This document shows, piece by piece, positions 1 to 22,119 of a stretch of 64,000 nt of DNA (position 1 is the first letter of the stretch; each line of letters starts with the position of its first letter). The position numbers and the translations under genes were made by a program. This DNA is from Hyperoplus lanceolatus (Eukaryota; Chordata; Actinopteri; Uranoscopiformes; Ammodytidae), in assembly GCA_026929865.2 (NCBI GenBank), contig CM049414.1, positions 25,578,501 to 25,642,500 of the forward strand, in the 5' to 3' direction. The notes under the pieces are model-generated. The model saw nothing but the letters and a program-made list of their open reading frames with translations. It was not told where the DNA came from and searched no databases.

Positions 1-2038
1 ACACACACACACACACAACAGTCTGTGTGCGCGCAGTTTCGCTGTCTACGTTCCGAAAGCCGGCACTATTAGGCTACGGACCTGGTTCCGCTATATTCAA
101 AACCCAGAAATCAATAACGTTTGAGCTTATCGATACCGCTATGGAGTCCAGTAGGTCACATGTTGTAATTTTAAATATCGAGTAGAGTCGGGTCATCTTC
201 ATCTAATTAGCCCTACTTCAGCGTATTAATCCATCACTGGTCCGCATCATGGACTGTAAAAGTGTTCTACCTTCGACTGTCTTGAAGAAACTCCTTCAAC
301 CCGCTTCAACTCCGTCTCCAAAAAATAAATAAATAAAAAATCCGTCCGCTGAGTCGCTGCAGACGGACTCGGCACCGTCTCATCATTCATTCAAAAGCAG
401 CGGTGATCAACAAACGCAAACGAGAGACTCTGTAGCATGTCCCGCAGTTAAAAAATGTGATAGTTTTTAAATCCATATTAAAATCTGCAGGATAAGAACT
501 AGTTGGCTTTAAAAAAAAAAAAAAAAAAAACGCAAACGGTTCAAATGTGATGTGTTCAGGTCGGCTCAGTAAAATGATTTTTAGGCACAGGTCAATAAAA
601 TGACGTCATGATGTGTTCAAATGTAACATCAAGAAAAAAAGAAATTTAAGTTTTTCGTGAGAAGCTTGAATAATACAGTTTGGGTGAAAAACTTGTTTCC
701 CCAGCAATATAACATTATTAGTAGGCCTAAATATGGAATTATGACCCGTTTAAAGTCCTATCCTTAGCTCTTCTAATCTTATAAGCAATTAAAGCAATAA
801 TACCAGTTCTCTTTTAACAAAATAATAGAAAAGTATCGATAAAGATTTGGATTGTGGAGTCTTTATAATGGTATCAATATGAATAGAAATTAATGATTCC
901 CCTCCCTACTTACAGTATAACTGGGCAACAGCTTTAACATGGTGGACTTTTTATGGCAGACTATCACTTTTTCGCACAATGTGACCGTTTTAAATAAGTA
1001 AAATAAGTAAAATTTTTCTGAACACTTTTGTGTGGAAGCTAACATTCAGCTTGACTCTGAGCTAGACTGAGTTTTCTGAGCCCCTGGGCAAGGTGCGTGG
1101 CAAAAAGAGGCCCTTTCACGATGCTGCAGCAGGACCAAGCGCTTGGTGTAGTGTGATGTCATGATATCTAGGCTTATATGAATTGTTGTTGGTTGTATGT
1201 GATCAGGATGAGACTAGTAAAGCTGTGTTTGCATTTAAGAGATACGGTTCGCTAAAATGTATAATTTAATTAGCCTATATATATATCATTGTTTAACAGT
1301 TTTTTTGGGCAAGTGAACACGACATTCGGGCAAGTAAAACATTACCTGTACTTGCCCTATGGGCAAGTGCTTTTGAAACCTTAGTGTCAACCCCTGTGTC
1401 ATATTACACACTGCACCTTTAATTAGTGTATAATCACTTGAAAATAAAACTGTTTCTTTGTAATTTGTACTTTAGAATGAGCCTTTTATCTACACATCCT
1501 TTTCAAATACAATAAACAAACAAACAAACATGTCAGTTGTGAATAGGTGACGTATTCTTTTAAGTGTCTCGATGCAGAAGCTAGGCAGCATACGTTCTGG
1601 GTGTGCAGCAGTCTTTTTCTAGTATTTTGAAAACGGGTTAGTAAGATTTTTTTTTTAACCAAAAGCTAAACCCAACCAAGCGGAAGACACACAACCCATC
1701 TTATGCATTTTTTTTTTTAATACACATATATATACAGCTCTGGGAAAAAAAATGAAGGGACCCCTCCAAAATGTTCAGTGTCTCTTGTTTAACTATTTAT
1801 AGGCATATGTTTGAGTAGAATGAACATTTTGGTTTTGCTCCCTAAACTAGCGACAATATTTGGAACATATATTGGGGAAAAATGGTCATTTAGAGCATTT
1901 CCATTAAGTAATGTAGAGATTCAGATTTAAGAAAAATGCAGACTGGTCTCTTATTTTTTTCCAGAGCTGTATATTTGTTTAGGTTGGGGGAGTCTAAGCA
2001 CTACACAACATAGCGCCCCAGATATTCTGTCTCTTTAC
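1..2038. other. Probable xrn2 intron 17, no exon seen
   Basis: The stretch begins with a short CA run and is AT-rich. It holds one MITE (1,733-1,971) and poly-A and poly-T runs. No further xrn2 exon or other coding block was recognised on either strand. Confidence 0.5.
1733..1971. mobile_element. MITE, family with TACAGCTCTGG ends, copy 1
   Basis: This 239-bp element has terminal inverted repeats TACAGCTCTGGGAAAAAAAA and the reverse complement of ttttttttccagagctgta. It is flanked by TA. The same family recurs at 21,908-22,119 and 61,710-61,950. There is no ORF. The TA flank and A-rich ends suggest a Tc1/mariner-type MITE (inference). Confidence 0.8.
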
Positions 2039-12563
<10,525 letters not shown>

Positions 12564-12760
12564 CTCCGCAAAAACAGTCGCTTTTCTGTCACCGTAAAAC
12601 AAAACAATGTGAACTCTTAACAAACAGTTTAAAAATAGCAAGAATTAAAACAACAACGCTGGTTTTAGAATGAGTCCTAACAACTTCGGCTACATGCTTT
12701 CCAACATCGCCATTATAAGGATTATTTCCGGTTCATCTCGGTTTTTTCCGGAGTATTTCT
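12564..12760 (-). promoter_or_regulatory. Probable xrn2 core promoter and 5' UTR
   Basis: Upstream of the start codon on the minus strand there is no TATA box in an obvious position. The gene-sense strand shows ETS-like AACCGGAAAT at 12,723-12,732 and a second TCCGGAAA at about 12,746-12,753. A YY1-like AATGGCGATG lies at about 12,703-12,714. This is typical of a housekeeping promoter. Motif identity is by eye, and the transcription start is inferred. Confidence 0.4.
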
Positions 12761-12998
12761 GAGATTCATATCAGCCAACAGCGCCACTCGACTCCGATGG
12801 CCATAAGTGGTACTTCAATCCCAATATTATTGTCAATGTTGGGGAAGCTACTTTGTGAAAGCTTAAAAAAAATATATATATATATACTAATGACTTCACA
12901 CTGGAGGAAGTTGACCTCAAGCAAAGGGACCTTAGGGAGGAATCTACTTTGTATAACTAAAGACACTTAGAAAAAGTAGCCTAGTTGAAGCTACTTTG

Positions 12999-13002
<4 letters not shown>

Positions 13003-13079
<77 letters not shown>
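13003..13079. repeat. (TA)n microsatellite upstream of xrn2
   Basis: About 77 bases of uninterrupted TA, about 440 bp upstream of the xrn2 start codon. Confidence 0.95.
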
Positions 13080-13081
<2 letters not shown>

Positions 13082-13548
13082 AATTGCCAATGTAAACTTT
13101 AACTATGACAAAATGTAATACAAAAAAAAGTCACATCCCAGCAAAAAATACCACTGATTTTTGTCAGAAACCTAAAAGTGGCAATTTGTTCTTCACATTT
13201 CATACATAAACCAAGAAAAATAAATAACATTAAAATAACATTGGTTGGGTTGGGTGTGCTCTTGGTGCAGTGGTAGGCGTCCCATAAAACATATCGGTCC
13301 AGCATAGCCTATATACAATGTAATTAAAAAATTGATTTCCATTACATTCATTAAATTCTCAATTAATTTTTAGATTTTTTTTAAAGGACACAAACACACA
13401 CACCTGAAAAAGTGAACACACAAACAAAAGACAACATAAAATAAGCAACTAACATGGCGTACTCTACTTAACAGGTTTCTAAGGACATAAACTAAATGTA
13501 AATGTTAATAAAAAGTCAACGTGGTGCCATGTAGGTCACTTAAAGTAC

Positions 13549-16006
13549 TGTTATATAGCAAGGACACCAAAGGCGGAGTTAAAATATAAAATCTATCGTA
13601 ACAAGCTAAATAACATTCTCAGAGACTGTAAAAAGAAATATTATGGTAAGTTGTTAGAAACAAATGCAAATCAACCCAAAAAATTGTGGGACATAGTAAA
13701 TACAGTGTTAAGAAATGACAGCAGAATACATAATTATCCTCAGTATTTCCATGAAAATAACGTTAAGTTTGAATGCATGAACACTGCGGTAAATAAACTA
13801 AATGAATTTTTTGTTAATATTGGACCTAATTTAGCAAAAGGGATCTGTGGGAAGAGTGTAGGGGAGTCTAGTGAAAACGAAGCGTCTCTTCAACACTCCT
13901 TGTTTTTGAAGCCAGTCGAGGCCAACGAGATAAGGGAGATATTGCTTGGAATGAAAACAAAGACCTCTAGAGACGCGCTAGGGTTTCACATGAAAGTAAT
14001 CAAATCAGTGCAAGATACTATTATTAAACCGTTAACACACCTTTTTAACCTATCTTTTCAAACAGGCATTTTTCCTTCTAACATGAAAGTAGCAAAGGTT
14101 ATACCATTACATAAGAATGGTGATGAACATTCATTTACTAATTATAGACCAGTCTCACTTTTAACACAATTTTCTAAAATTCTGGAAAAGTTATTCAGCA
14201 ATAGACTTGATGAATTCATTACTAAACATCAACTTCTGTATGACAGTCAATTCGGCTTTAGAAAGAATCATTCCACCGCACTGGCCTTGGCTGAATCGGT
14301 AGAAATTATTAGTAATGCTATTGATCACAAATTGTACTCTATAGGAATTTTCTTAGACCTCAAAAAAGCATTCGACACTATTAATCATGACATCCTTCTT
14401 AATAAACTGGAGAATTATGGCATTCGAGGTTTGGCACATGACTGGGTCAGAAGTTATTTACATGACAGGAAACAATTTGTGAAATTAGGGGAGTTCACAT
14501 CGACATGCTTAGATATTGTTTGTGGGGTCCCTCAGGGGTCAATCTTGGGGCCGAAATTATTCCTGCTTTATATAAATGACATATGTAAAGTGTCAAAAGT
14601 CTTAAGGTTAATTTTATTTGCTGACGACACAAACATCTTCTATTCGGGGAAAGATCTGAATAATATGGTTGAGATCGTAAACATTGAATTGACTAAGTTA
14701 CATGAGTGGTTAAACCGAAATAAGTTATCACTAAATTTAGAAAAAACTAAATTCATGATGTTTGGCAGGAGAGCATCAGATGTGGCTGTAAAAATCAAGG
14801 TAAATGGGATTGAAATTCAAAGGGTCAAGCAACACAAAGTCCTAGGGGTAATAATTGACGATAAATTAAGCTGGAAACCACAAGTTAGCCATCTCAGGGG
14901 CAAAATAGCCAGGAGTATTTCTATACTTTGGAAAGCACAACATTGTTTCAATCAAAAGGCCTTACTTGTATTATACTGGAGTTTAGTTTCCCCACATCTG
15001 CATTACTGTGCTGAAATATGGGGAAACACTTACAAAGGTACATTGCACCCGTTGGAGATTCTTCAAAAGAAAGCAATACGAATTATTTACCAAGCCAATT
15101 ACAGGGCACACACTAATAACTTTTTTATTGAAGGTAGAATTCTCAAATTACGTGATGTGGTAAATTACCACACAGTACAAATTATTTACAAGGCTTCAAA
15201 AAAAAGCCTTCCAAACAGTTTACAAGTAATGTTTGAAGACAGAGAAGTTTTGCATGATTTAAGAAGAAAAGATAAATTCACTGAGAAAAATATACGGACC
15301 ACACTTAAATCCTTTTCGATTTCTATAAAGGGTATTAAGCTGTGGAATGGACTTGATGAAGTTGTCACAGGGAGTTGCAGTTTGCGCAATTTCAAAGCAA
15401 ATTATGTTTCAAAAATTATTGAAAATTACAGACTAATAACCTGAGCACAATGTCAATGTCACTTACATATCAATATTGTAAAGAATAATACAGGCCAGCT
15501 GTCAGACTTGTTTTTGAATACTTTTGCAGAAGTGTTTTGACTACCAGTTAAGAATTGGAACAGGCCAAATACAAGGCCACTTCACACTTTATACACTTGG
15601 CATTGTCACAGAGAAACTGAACTGTGCTGAACTGATCTTAAAAGCTGAAGCAATTACATTAAAATTGATTGTGTATTGGACTGCAGATTCCAAAAAAAAA
15701 AAAAAAAAAAAAAATGTATGTGTATGTATGTGTATATATGTGTATATATATATATGTGTATATATGTATGTATGTATATATATATATATAGCTATATATA
15801 AAAAAAAAATGTTTTTTGTTTTATTTTTATTTTCTGTAACAGTAACTGTGTATCTGAATTCGAATTTGATGAATATGGGGGCGGTACCTGATAAGCCTTT
15901 GGCTTCTTCCGTCTCCCTTCGGACAACACAAAGTATGATGTATGAATATTTTCAAGAGAAAATTGTGTATTGTGTGGAATTGTCCGAAAGAATAATAAAT
16001 AAAAAA
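13549..16006 (+). mobile_element. 5'-truncated LINE, Jockey/CR1-like superfamily
   Basis: The coding frame is already open at the left edge with no start codon (the reading continues upstream of 13,651 through ARTPKAELKYKIYRNKLNN), so the endonuclease half is missing. The reverse transcriptase and C-terminal part are intact to the stop at 15,442-15,444. The 3' UTR contains a poly-A tract (15,691-15,712) and a TA/TG repeat. It also has the compact block aagcctttggcttcttccgt followed by ctcccttcggac, of a kind seen in LINE tails, and ends in aataataaataaa. It lies about 1 kb upstream of xrn2 in the opposite orientation. Confidence 0.85.
13651..15444 (+). CDS. LINE ORF2 fragment: reverse transcriptase plus C-terminal region
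   Basis: The open frame gives 597 codons from 13,651, and the frame is also open upstream. It shows the non-LTR reverse transcriptase motifs in order: NYRPVSLL, FGFRKNHST, IFLDLKKAFDTINHDIL (catalytic Asp near residue 235), GVPQGSILGPKLFLLYINDI, and the FADD catalytic box at residues 323-326. After it come the thumb-like LSLNLEKTKFM and LGVIIDDKLSW. The C-terminal part, PHLHYCAEIWGNTYKGTL followed by LQKKAIRII, is typical of Jockey-superfamily LINEs. There are no internal stops, so the copy is fairly young, although it cannot be autonomous without the 5' half. The family assignment (CR1, Rex1 or Daphne-like) is not resolved by eye. Confidence 0.88.
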   Translation: MLETNANQPKKLWDIVNTVLRNDSRIHNYPQYFHENNVKFECMNTAVNKLNEFFVNIGPNLAKGICGKSVGESSENEASLQHSLFLKPVEANEIREILLGMKTKTSRDALGFHMKVIKSVQDTIIKPLTHLFNLSFQTGIFPSNMKVAKVIPLHKNGDEHSFTNYRPVSLLTQFSKILEKLFSNRLDEFITKHQLLYDSQFGFRKNHSTALALAESVEIISNAIDHKLYSIGIFLDLKKAFDTINHDILLNKLENYGIRGLAHDWVRSYLHDRKQFVKLGEFTSTCLDIVCGVPQGSILGPKLFLLYINDICKVSKVLRLILFADDTNIFYSGKDLNNMVEIVNIELTKLHEWLNRNKLSLNLEKTKFMMFGRRASDVAVKIKVNGIEIQRVKQHKVLGVIIDDKLSWKPQVSHLRGKIARSISILWKAQHCFNQKALLVLYWSLVSPHLHYCAEIWGNTYKGTLHPLEILQKKAIRIIYQANYRAHTNNFFIEGRILKLRDVVNYHTVQIIYKASKKSLPNSLQVMFEDREVLHDLRRKDKFTEKNIRTTLKSFSISIKGIKLWNGLDEVVTGSCSLRNFKANYVSKIIENYRLIT

Positions 16007-16440
16007 TATATAGTCCAGGAAAGGCTGCCATATATCTGTTTAAATTGTTCTGCTTTCCCTGAAATCTCATAATGGATTTTGTCCATACATAGAGTACTAG
16101 AGAACTCCATGAGGCACATATCAAAGCAGGGGGCTGTCTCCTAATTTCCATTAAATGTTGAAGTAGGTCTATGACTCTCAATAATAGGCCTACATGTAAT
16201 TAATTATTGTATAGATACAAATTTACATTTTGAACGTTGTGTGATTGAATCTGTCCGTGTTACGTAATGTTCCTTTAATGGCGCCTCTCTCAACAGACGC
16301 CCTGGCGCACACACACACACACCCACACACACTGGCGCACACACACACACTCAGTCACCCCCCCCCCTCCCTGCGCCCCCCACACGTTTAAGGTAAATTA
16401 GATATTTTTCTCCTCATCTCTCTGGTTCATACATAGGGGT

Positions 16441-16503
16441 TGGTGTGTGGGCGTGTGTGTGTGTGTGTGTGTGAGTTGGTGGGTGTGTGTGGGCGTGTGA
16501 GTT

Positions 16504-16552
<49 letters not shown>
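16441..16552. repeat. (GT)n microsatellite left of a MITE
   Basis: GT runs with gggc and gagttgg interruptions, ending directly at the MITE at 16,553. Confidence 0.9.
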
Positions 16553-16555
<3 letters not shown>

Positions 16556-16830
16556 TGTATAGGAATCATTGTGAGGACCAATGTAAACTTTTAACCATCA
16601 GAGTGAGGACATTTTTGGGAAAGTGAGTACATTTTGCCTGGTCCTCACAAATTCAAAAGGAGCTGTTTGAGGGTTAACACTAGGTTTTAAGGTTCAGGTA
16701 TGAATTAGGTTTATGTTAGGGTTAGTGTAAGGATTGGAGTTAGGCATTTAGTTTTGCTGGCAAGGGTTGGGGTAAGGGGCTAGGGAATGCATTATGTCAA
16801 TGAGCGTCCTCACAAAGATAGAAGTATAAG
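16553..16830. mobile_element. MITE bordered by GT arrays, copy 1
   Basis: The left end, with ttgtgaggaccaatgtaaac, and the right end, gcgtcctcacaaagatagaa, are inverted. The middle holds repeated gggttaacactaggttttaa and ggcatttagttttg. GT arrays touch both ends (16,441-16,552 and 16,838-16,900). Copies 2 and 3 are at 33,873-34,115 and 62,361-63,886. Confidence 0.75.
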
Positions 16831-16832
16831 AA

Positions 16833-16903
<71 letters not shown>

Positions 16904-17599
16904 ATTAGCCTCCCCTCTGCAGAATTGCTATTACCGCTGATGGAAAACACTTGGCCCACGCGGACTCCAAAAAAATACTCCAAAATGCTATTGGAGTTAG
17001 TGGGGGCATTTATGTATTTTCAGCATACTACAATTGACGTGCATGTATTGGGAACATCCTAAATCTTTTTCTGGCATACTAAATAGTAGGGAAGTATAGG
17101 GGATTGGAACGCAGGGCCAGTCTCACAGTTAAATGTGTAATATAGCTATGTTGGTCCACAGCGCAAAACGTAGTAGTTTCACAATAAAAACCTTGAAATT
17201 GTGACATAGCTAATTTTTTTCTTCCATCCAGCATCAAGCAGGTGTCGGTACAGATGGTAGGCCTACATTCACTGATTTCATGTTAAAATAAATAAATAAA
17301 TAAATATACACGCTGCTGGTTTTGCTTGCAGACTAATTTCCATTCATTAAAAAGTGGAAAATCATTTTTTACAAACTCAAACTTCCAAATCAAATCAAAT
17401 GTATTGATATAGCACATTTAAAGCTATAGTGCGTAACTTCTGTGAAAAAAAGTTGATGAAATCATATCAAAAACATGTAGTTTAAATACTTTTCTCAGTG
17501 TGTGTGTAATGTGAGCTGATTGTTCAGTGTCCCCTCTGACATGCAGAACAGATAACTTGAAGAGGGAGAGCGCCCTCACATGGCTGGTCCTCACAATTC

Positions 17600-17981
17600 T
17601 TAAAGGTGCAGTGTGTAATATGACATCATCAAGAAAGTTCTACAAAGTTCTAGAATGCAACGCTCCCTGGGTAACCCCAACCCTTTCGAATAATAACAGA
17701 AGCTACAGTGGCCTTCAAGGACAAGAACCATTCTAAATTTTAAACAATGCACCTGATGACATTCCAACTATGACACTTTCAAGATGGCGGCACTAGGCCT
17801 TGGTCCAAAATATGCAGAAATATGGACATATATGAGACCCTTTCTAAGGGAGAAAAAAATTATTCCAAATATTTTTTTCAGCTATTATGCACTAAATTAA
17901 ATGTACTTATGGATATTATAATTACTTTCTACAAAATCTGCTAGGAAATAAAACCCCAAATTCTACACACTGCAGGTTTAA
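17600..17981. mobile_element. MITE with TTAAAGGTGCAGTGTGTA ends, copy 1
   Basis: The left end is TTAAAGGTGCAGTGTGTAAT. The right end, tacacactgcaggtttaa, is its inverted copy. The body includes tccctgggtaaccccaaccc and aagatggcggcactaggcct. The copy at 21,091-21,462 is about 90% or more identical by eye. There is no ORF of note. Confidence 0.85.
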
Positions 17982-17982
17982 G

Positions 17983-18080
17983 ACAAGGCAAGTTTGTTTA
18001 TATAGCACAATTCAGACACAAGGCCATTCAAATGGCTTTACAGGGGCATACAAATACAGAGAAAAAGACATAAGAAGATA
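17983..18080. repeat. Short interspersed repeat fragment (tatatagcacaattcagaca type)
   Basis: The stretch aaggcaagtttgtttatata, then gcacaattcagacacaaggc and aaatggctttacag, has the layout of common fish SINE or LINE-tail remnants. Only a fragment is present. Confidence 0.45.
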
Positions 18081-19114
18081 TTGAAATTACGTTTTAATAT
18101 TATAGGTATAAAAAACAGGCAGACAAATTGTTCAAAATTAAAAGAAATTGCTATTCATATTTCCAGGGCTGCCAAGTTTCACCAAAAGTTTGGAGTGAGA
18201 TTTTTTGGCCGAGGGACCCAAAACCGTGTCCTCTTTCCCACCCAATCATTTTTGCAAGTGTCCTGCAAGTTTACATATTGTTCATAATAAATCAGAAATA
18301 AAAGACAATTGGAAAATGTGATAAAACATCAAAAATCTTATTAAAATAAACAAATTCATGAATTGCAAAGTCGTAGGACAGGTTTTAATTAAACATTGGG
18401 TGTGGGCATATTGTAAGTGGGGGTCTGGGGTTCCCCCCCAGAAAATTTTGAGCATTAAACACTTAATTTCCTGCATTCTGGTGAATTTTTATGAAGGAAT
18501 GTGTGCCTTTTCTGCATTCATTTTTATATAAAGTAAAAGAGAACATTCACGGTTTCGCTGACACAAATTTAATTGAATAGCCTACAATGCATGTGTAGTG
18601 CTTTCAAATATCTCCTGTAGCCTATTGTTAAAACACTTGGTTAAACTGTAATAAAGGTAATTATTCTATATGTATTCAACATTGTATGGGTTATCCAATT
18701 ATCCAATTTCAATTCACCATTATTATATTAAATCTATGACACTTGATGTCGTCTCAGAACATATTTTTCCCACAGTAACCTCTAAGCTTAGTTACTCAAT
18801 ACATTCATTCAATTAATGTTGACAACATTTTAGAACAAACATGTGTTGGTGTGTCAACCAGCCCAATAACATAATGCAAAACAAGCTTGAATATATCAAG
18901 TGAAGTGACTGATTTGAATTAAGGTGTTCTTACCGCTTTGTTCATTTAATACCGGCGTCCTTGTTGTCATTAATTTTCCATATAATTTGAACAAAGGGCG
19001 GGACTGGGAGGCGGCGGTCTTTTATTAGTTTTGTAGTGTAACGCAGGGGGGCGTGGCCGTTGTGGTTTGGCAAGTGGCTGCTGCGGCTACGGGCTGCACA
19101 CGGCCATGGATATT

Positions 19115-19161
19115 GTCCATGCCATGCATAGACATTATATAATGTCTATGATGCCATGGAC
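19115..19161. repeat. Near-perfect hairpin with a 24-bp perfect palindrome
   Basis: The centre at 19,127-19,150 is a perfect palindrome (catagacattat and its complement). The arms continue outward as gtccatgccatg and atgccatggac. It may be the end of a foldback element. Confidence 0.7.
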
Positions 19162-19455
19162 CTGTAAAGAAACCGCGCGTGCAGAAAGCATGGCAGAAAG
19201 AGGATGTCACGGAACTCAGTCCGTTTAGCTTTTCAAAATAAGACTTTCAAAGTAAAAGTACAAAAAAAAAAATATATATATGGGGATTCATTTCTCTGCG
19301 TGAGAAATTGGAGGTGTGGCGTGTGAGCGTGTGAACTGGTTGATATGCGTGTGTCTCACGGCCAAAGCGCGAGACTTGGCCGCTCTAATATTTCTGCTCA
19401 GTTTTCAAATTGTATTTTTCAGTGAGAAATGTGTTATGCTTATGAGATTTGAAGA

Positions 19456-19643
19456 CACACACACACACACGCACGCACACACAGACAGACAGACAGACAT
19501 ACAGACATGCACACACACACACACACACACACACTCACTCACTCACTCACTCACTCACTCACTCACCCCCACCCCCTCTCACACACACACACACACACAC
19601 ACACACTCCCCCCCCCCACACACACACACACACACACTAACAC
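19456..19643. repeat. Compound CA / GACA / CACT microsatellite
   Basis: CA, cagacagacaga, cactcactcact and C-run blocks follow one another without a break. Confidence 0.93.
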
Positions 19644-19769
19644 ACGCTAAACGCTAAGCATTCATTCCTTTTGATTAGCTGATCTGTTCAGTTTGCACAT
19701 GAAAAGCCCAGCAGGCGATCACATGGTATAATACGCCAATTTGCTTTCTGCCAAGGTTGTCTTCACATC

Positions 19770-19896
<127 letters not shown>

Positions 19897-20034
19897 GACG
19901 TGTCCTCGCTCAGATGATGTCTTCACATCATCTGAGCCTCTTTGAGTTAGTTTATACCAACACCATTGTGCCCCACATATAAAGCCTCTTTATCCCTACA
20001 ATGAAGCGCATTTTACGTCTCATTTGTTCGCTTT

Positions 20035-20066
20035 GTGTGTGTCTGTGTGTCTGTGTGTGTGTGTGT

Positions 20067-20128
<62 letters not shown>
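20035..20128. repeat. (GT)n microsatellite
   Basis: GT run with a few CT steps at its left end. Confidence 0.95.
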
Positions 20129-20130
<2 letters not shown>

Positions 20131-20835
20131 TTAATTGGTTTAAAAGATGCATTCTTAAAAAGACTTGGGGTATTTCGTAGTGTGTGTTCATAGTCATATA
20201 AAGGCCATGTAATGGAGGCCCTGTAATTTAGTGTATTTTATTAGTTTTTTTGAATCCTTGATTATCTAAGTGGCAATAAGTTAAACAAGGGTAAATGTAC
20301 AGGTCTTAAAAAGGCATTTTCTGCATTTTTCTTAGAAGAAAATGTAGCATAAATCAACATTTAACAACATATGAACAAATCTGAAATAACCTTCAGAATA
20401 GTGCTGAGAATGATTATGGAAAGTTTGGTTGACGTAAGTGCTTTAGAAGTTGAGATATTTGGTTCAGAGTATCGGGGGAAAAAAATAATGTTAATCCTTT
20501 AAAGATGGTTGTATAGGAGAAATATACAGACGCAAACAGATAAGGTTTAGTCAAATAAACACCTGAATGTACATGTTGGACCTTTTGATTTATAAAAGAA
20601 GACATGTTATGGAAGAGAGAGAGAGAGAGAGAGATAGAGTATGAAAGAAGACATGTTATGGAAGATAAATAGACAAACATCTCAAAATTGACCAGTGCTT
20701 GATAAAACCATTTTTATTTTTCTGCGTGCAGTGTCTCTCCTAAACACTTGCTGTTCCACTGTATTTATTTATCACTATATCTGTTCGTTTTGTTCATATG
20801 TTAACCTGTCTAGACCGTCCTTGATTCCCATTATC

Positions 20836-21540
20836 AAGTCAAAGTCAAAATCAAAGTTTTCTATTGTCAGTTCTGATATATGCCAGACAGACATCAGAAT
20901 CAAAATGGCGTTTATCTCTGACCCACGGTGCAATAGGAACAATAGAAAATATATAGAGGATAACAAGATAAGCTAGACAATATTTACATTAGATAAAGTC
21001 TAAATACTAAGAAGTGCAAAGGAATTTTTTGTACAATATAAAACAGTATGTATAAAATAGAATAGAAAGTAAAAAGTAGATAAGTTACCTTTAAAGGTGC
21101 AGTGTGTAATATGACATCGTCTAGAAAGTTTTAGAATGCAACGCTCCCTGGGTAACCCCAACCCTTTTGAATAATAACAGAAGCTACAGCGGCCTTCAAG
21201 GACAAGAAAAATTCTAATTTCTAAACAATGCACCTGATGACATTCCAACTATGACACTTTCAAGATGGCGGCACTAGGCCTTGGTCCAAGATATGCAGAA
21301 ATATGGACATATATGAGACCCTTTCTAAGGGAAAAAATAATAATTCTAAAAATGTTTTTCAGCTAGTATGCACTAAATTAAATGTACTTATGGATATTAT
21401 AGTTATTTTCTACAAAATCTGCTAGGAAATAAAACCCAAAATTTTACAAATTGCAGGTTTAAGTGCAACCTGCAATGTGATGGAAAAATATTTACAATAT
21501 GCAGTCAACTGGATGTACATTCGGCCTTATTTCCCACAGG
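20836..21540. repeat. Interspersed repeat split by a MITE
   Basis: The left part (tcaagtcaaagtcaaaatca, ttgtcagttctgatatatgc, ctctgacccacggtgcaata) runs to 21,090. It resumes at 21,463 with gtgcaacctgcaatgtgatg. The phrases resemble the tails of fish LINE or SINE families. The element class is uncertain, but the nesting is clear. Confidence 0.5.
21091..21462. mobile_element. MITE with TTAAAGGTGCAGTGTGTA ends, copy 2
   Basis: This 372-bp copy is collinear with 17,600-17,981 and lacks a short segment (about 10 bases near 21,131) present in copy 1. Its right terminus has decayed to acaaattgcaggtttaa. It lies inside another repeat. Confidence 0.85.
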
Positions 21541-21677
21541 GGAAGAAGAGGCATAAGTAAGTAAGTAAGAAAGGATGTACATTTTAAGGCATTTTGATGT
21601 GCAGGCTTAGTATTGAATAGATTAAGAGTTATAGACATCCATCATATTTACTGGGAGGTTTCACAGTCAAGCCTAAT

Positions 21678-21905
21678 TTTTTTTTTTTTTTTAACCTTTA
21701 TTTCTACAGGTAAATCCCATTGAGACCGAAGACTGTTTTACAAGGGAGACCTGTTTTCCTTTCCCACGTTACCATTCACACTAACATTCATACACCGATA
21801 GCAGGCAAATTATCGACATTCACACGAGGCAAGGTGGGTGAAGTGTCTTGCTCGAGGACACAACAACCATGACACAGGTAATTGGATCGTTGGTGAGAAT
21901 TAAGA
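21678..21905. repeat. Interspersed repeat, poly-T start (minus-strand tail)
   Basis: A T-run is followed by aacctttatttctacaggta, aatcccattgagaccgaaga and acattcatacaccgatagca. It then has a segment (gtgtcttgctcgaggacaca) that matches the style of the element at 23,021-23,298 but ends differently. Confidence 0.55.
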
Positions 21906-21907
21906 AG

Positions 21908-22119
21908 CCCAGTCTGTATTTTTCTTAAATCTTCATCTCTACATTACTTATTGAAAATGCTCTTAATGACAAAACATGTATTGGAATTTGGTAGAAATGT
22001 TGTCAGTAGTTTATATTATAAAACCAAAATGTTCATTCTACTCAAACATATGCCTAAACAGTAACAACAAGAGACACTGAATATTTGGAGTGGTCTCTTA
22101 ATTTTTTTCCAGAGCTGTA
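21908..22119. mobile_element. MITE, TACAGCTCTGG family, copy 2 (left end missing)
   Basis: It is collinear with 61,730-61,950 (cagtctgtatttttcttaaa, ttgaaaatgctctta, aaaccaaaatgttcattcta) and ends ttccagagctgta. The first about 20-25 bases of the element are absent. Confidence 0.8.

Noticed and set aside
1735..1971. Possible microRNA precursor from the foldback MITEs
   Set aside because: Hairpin potential follows from the transposon terminal repeats. Nothing indicates processing, and the family is dispersed.
15524..16072. 182-codon open frame after the LINE ORF
   Set aside because: It crosses poly-A and TA/TG repeats of the LINE 3' UTR and has no family features.
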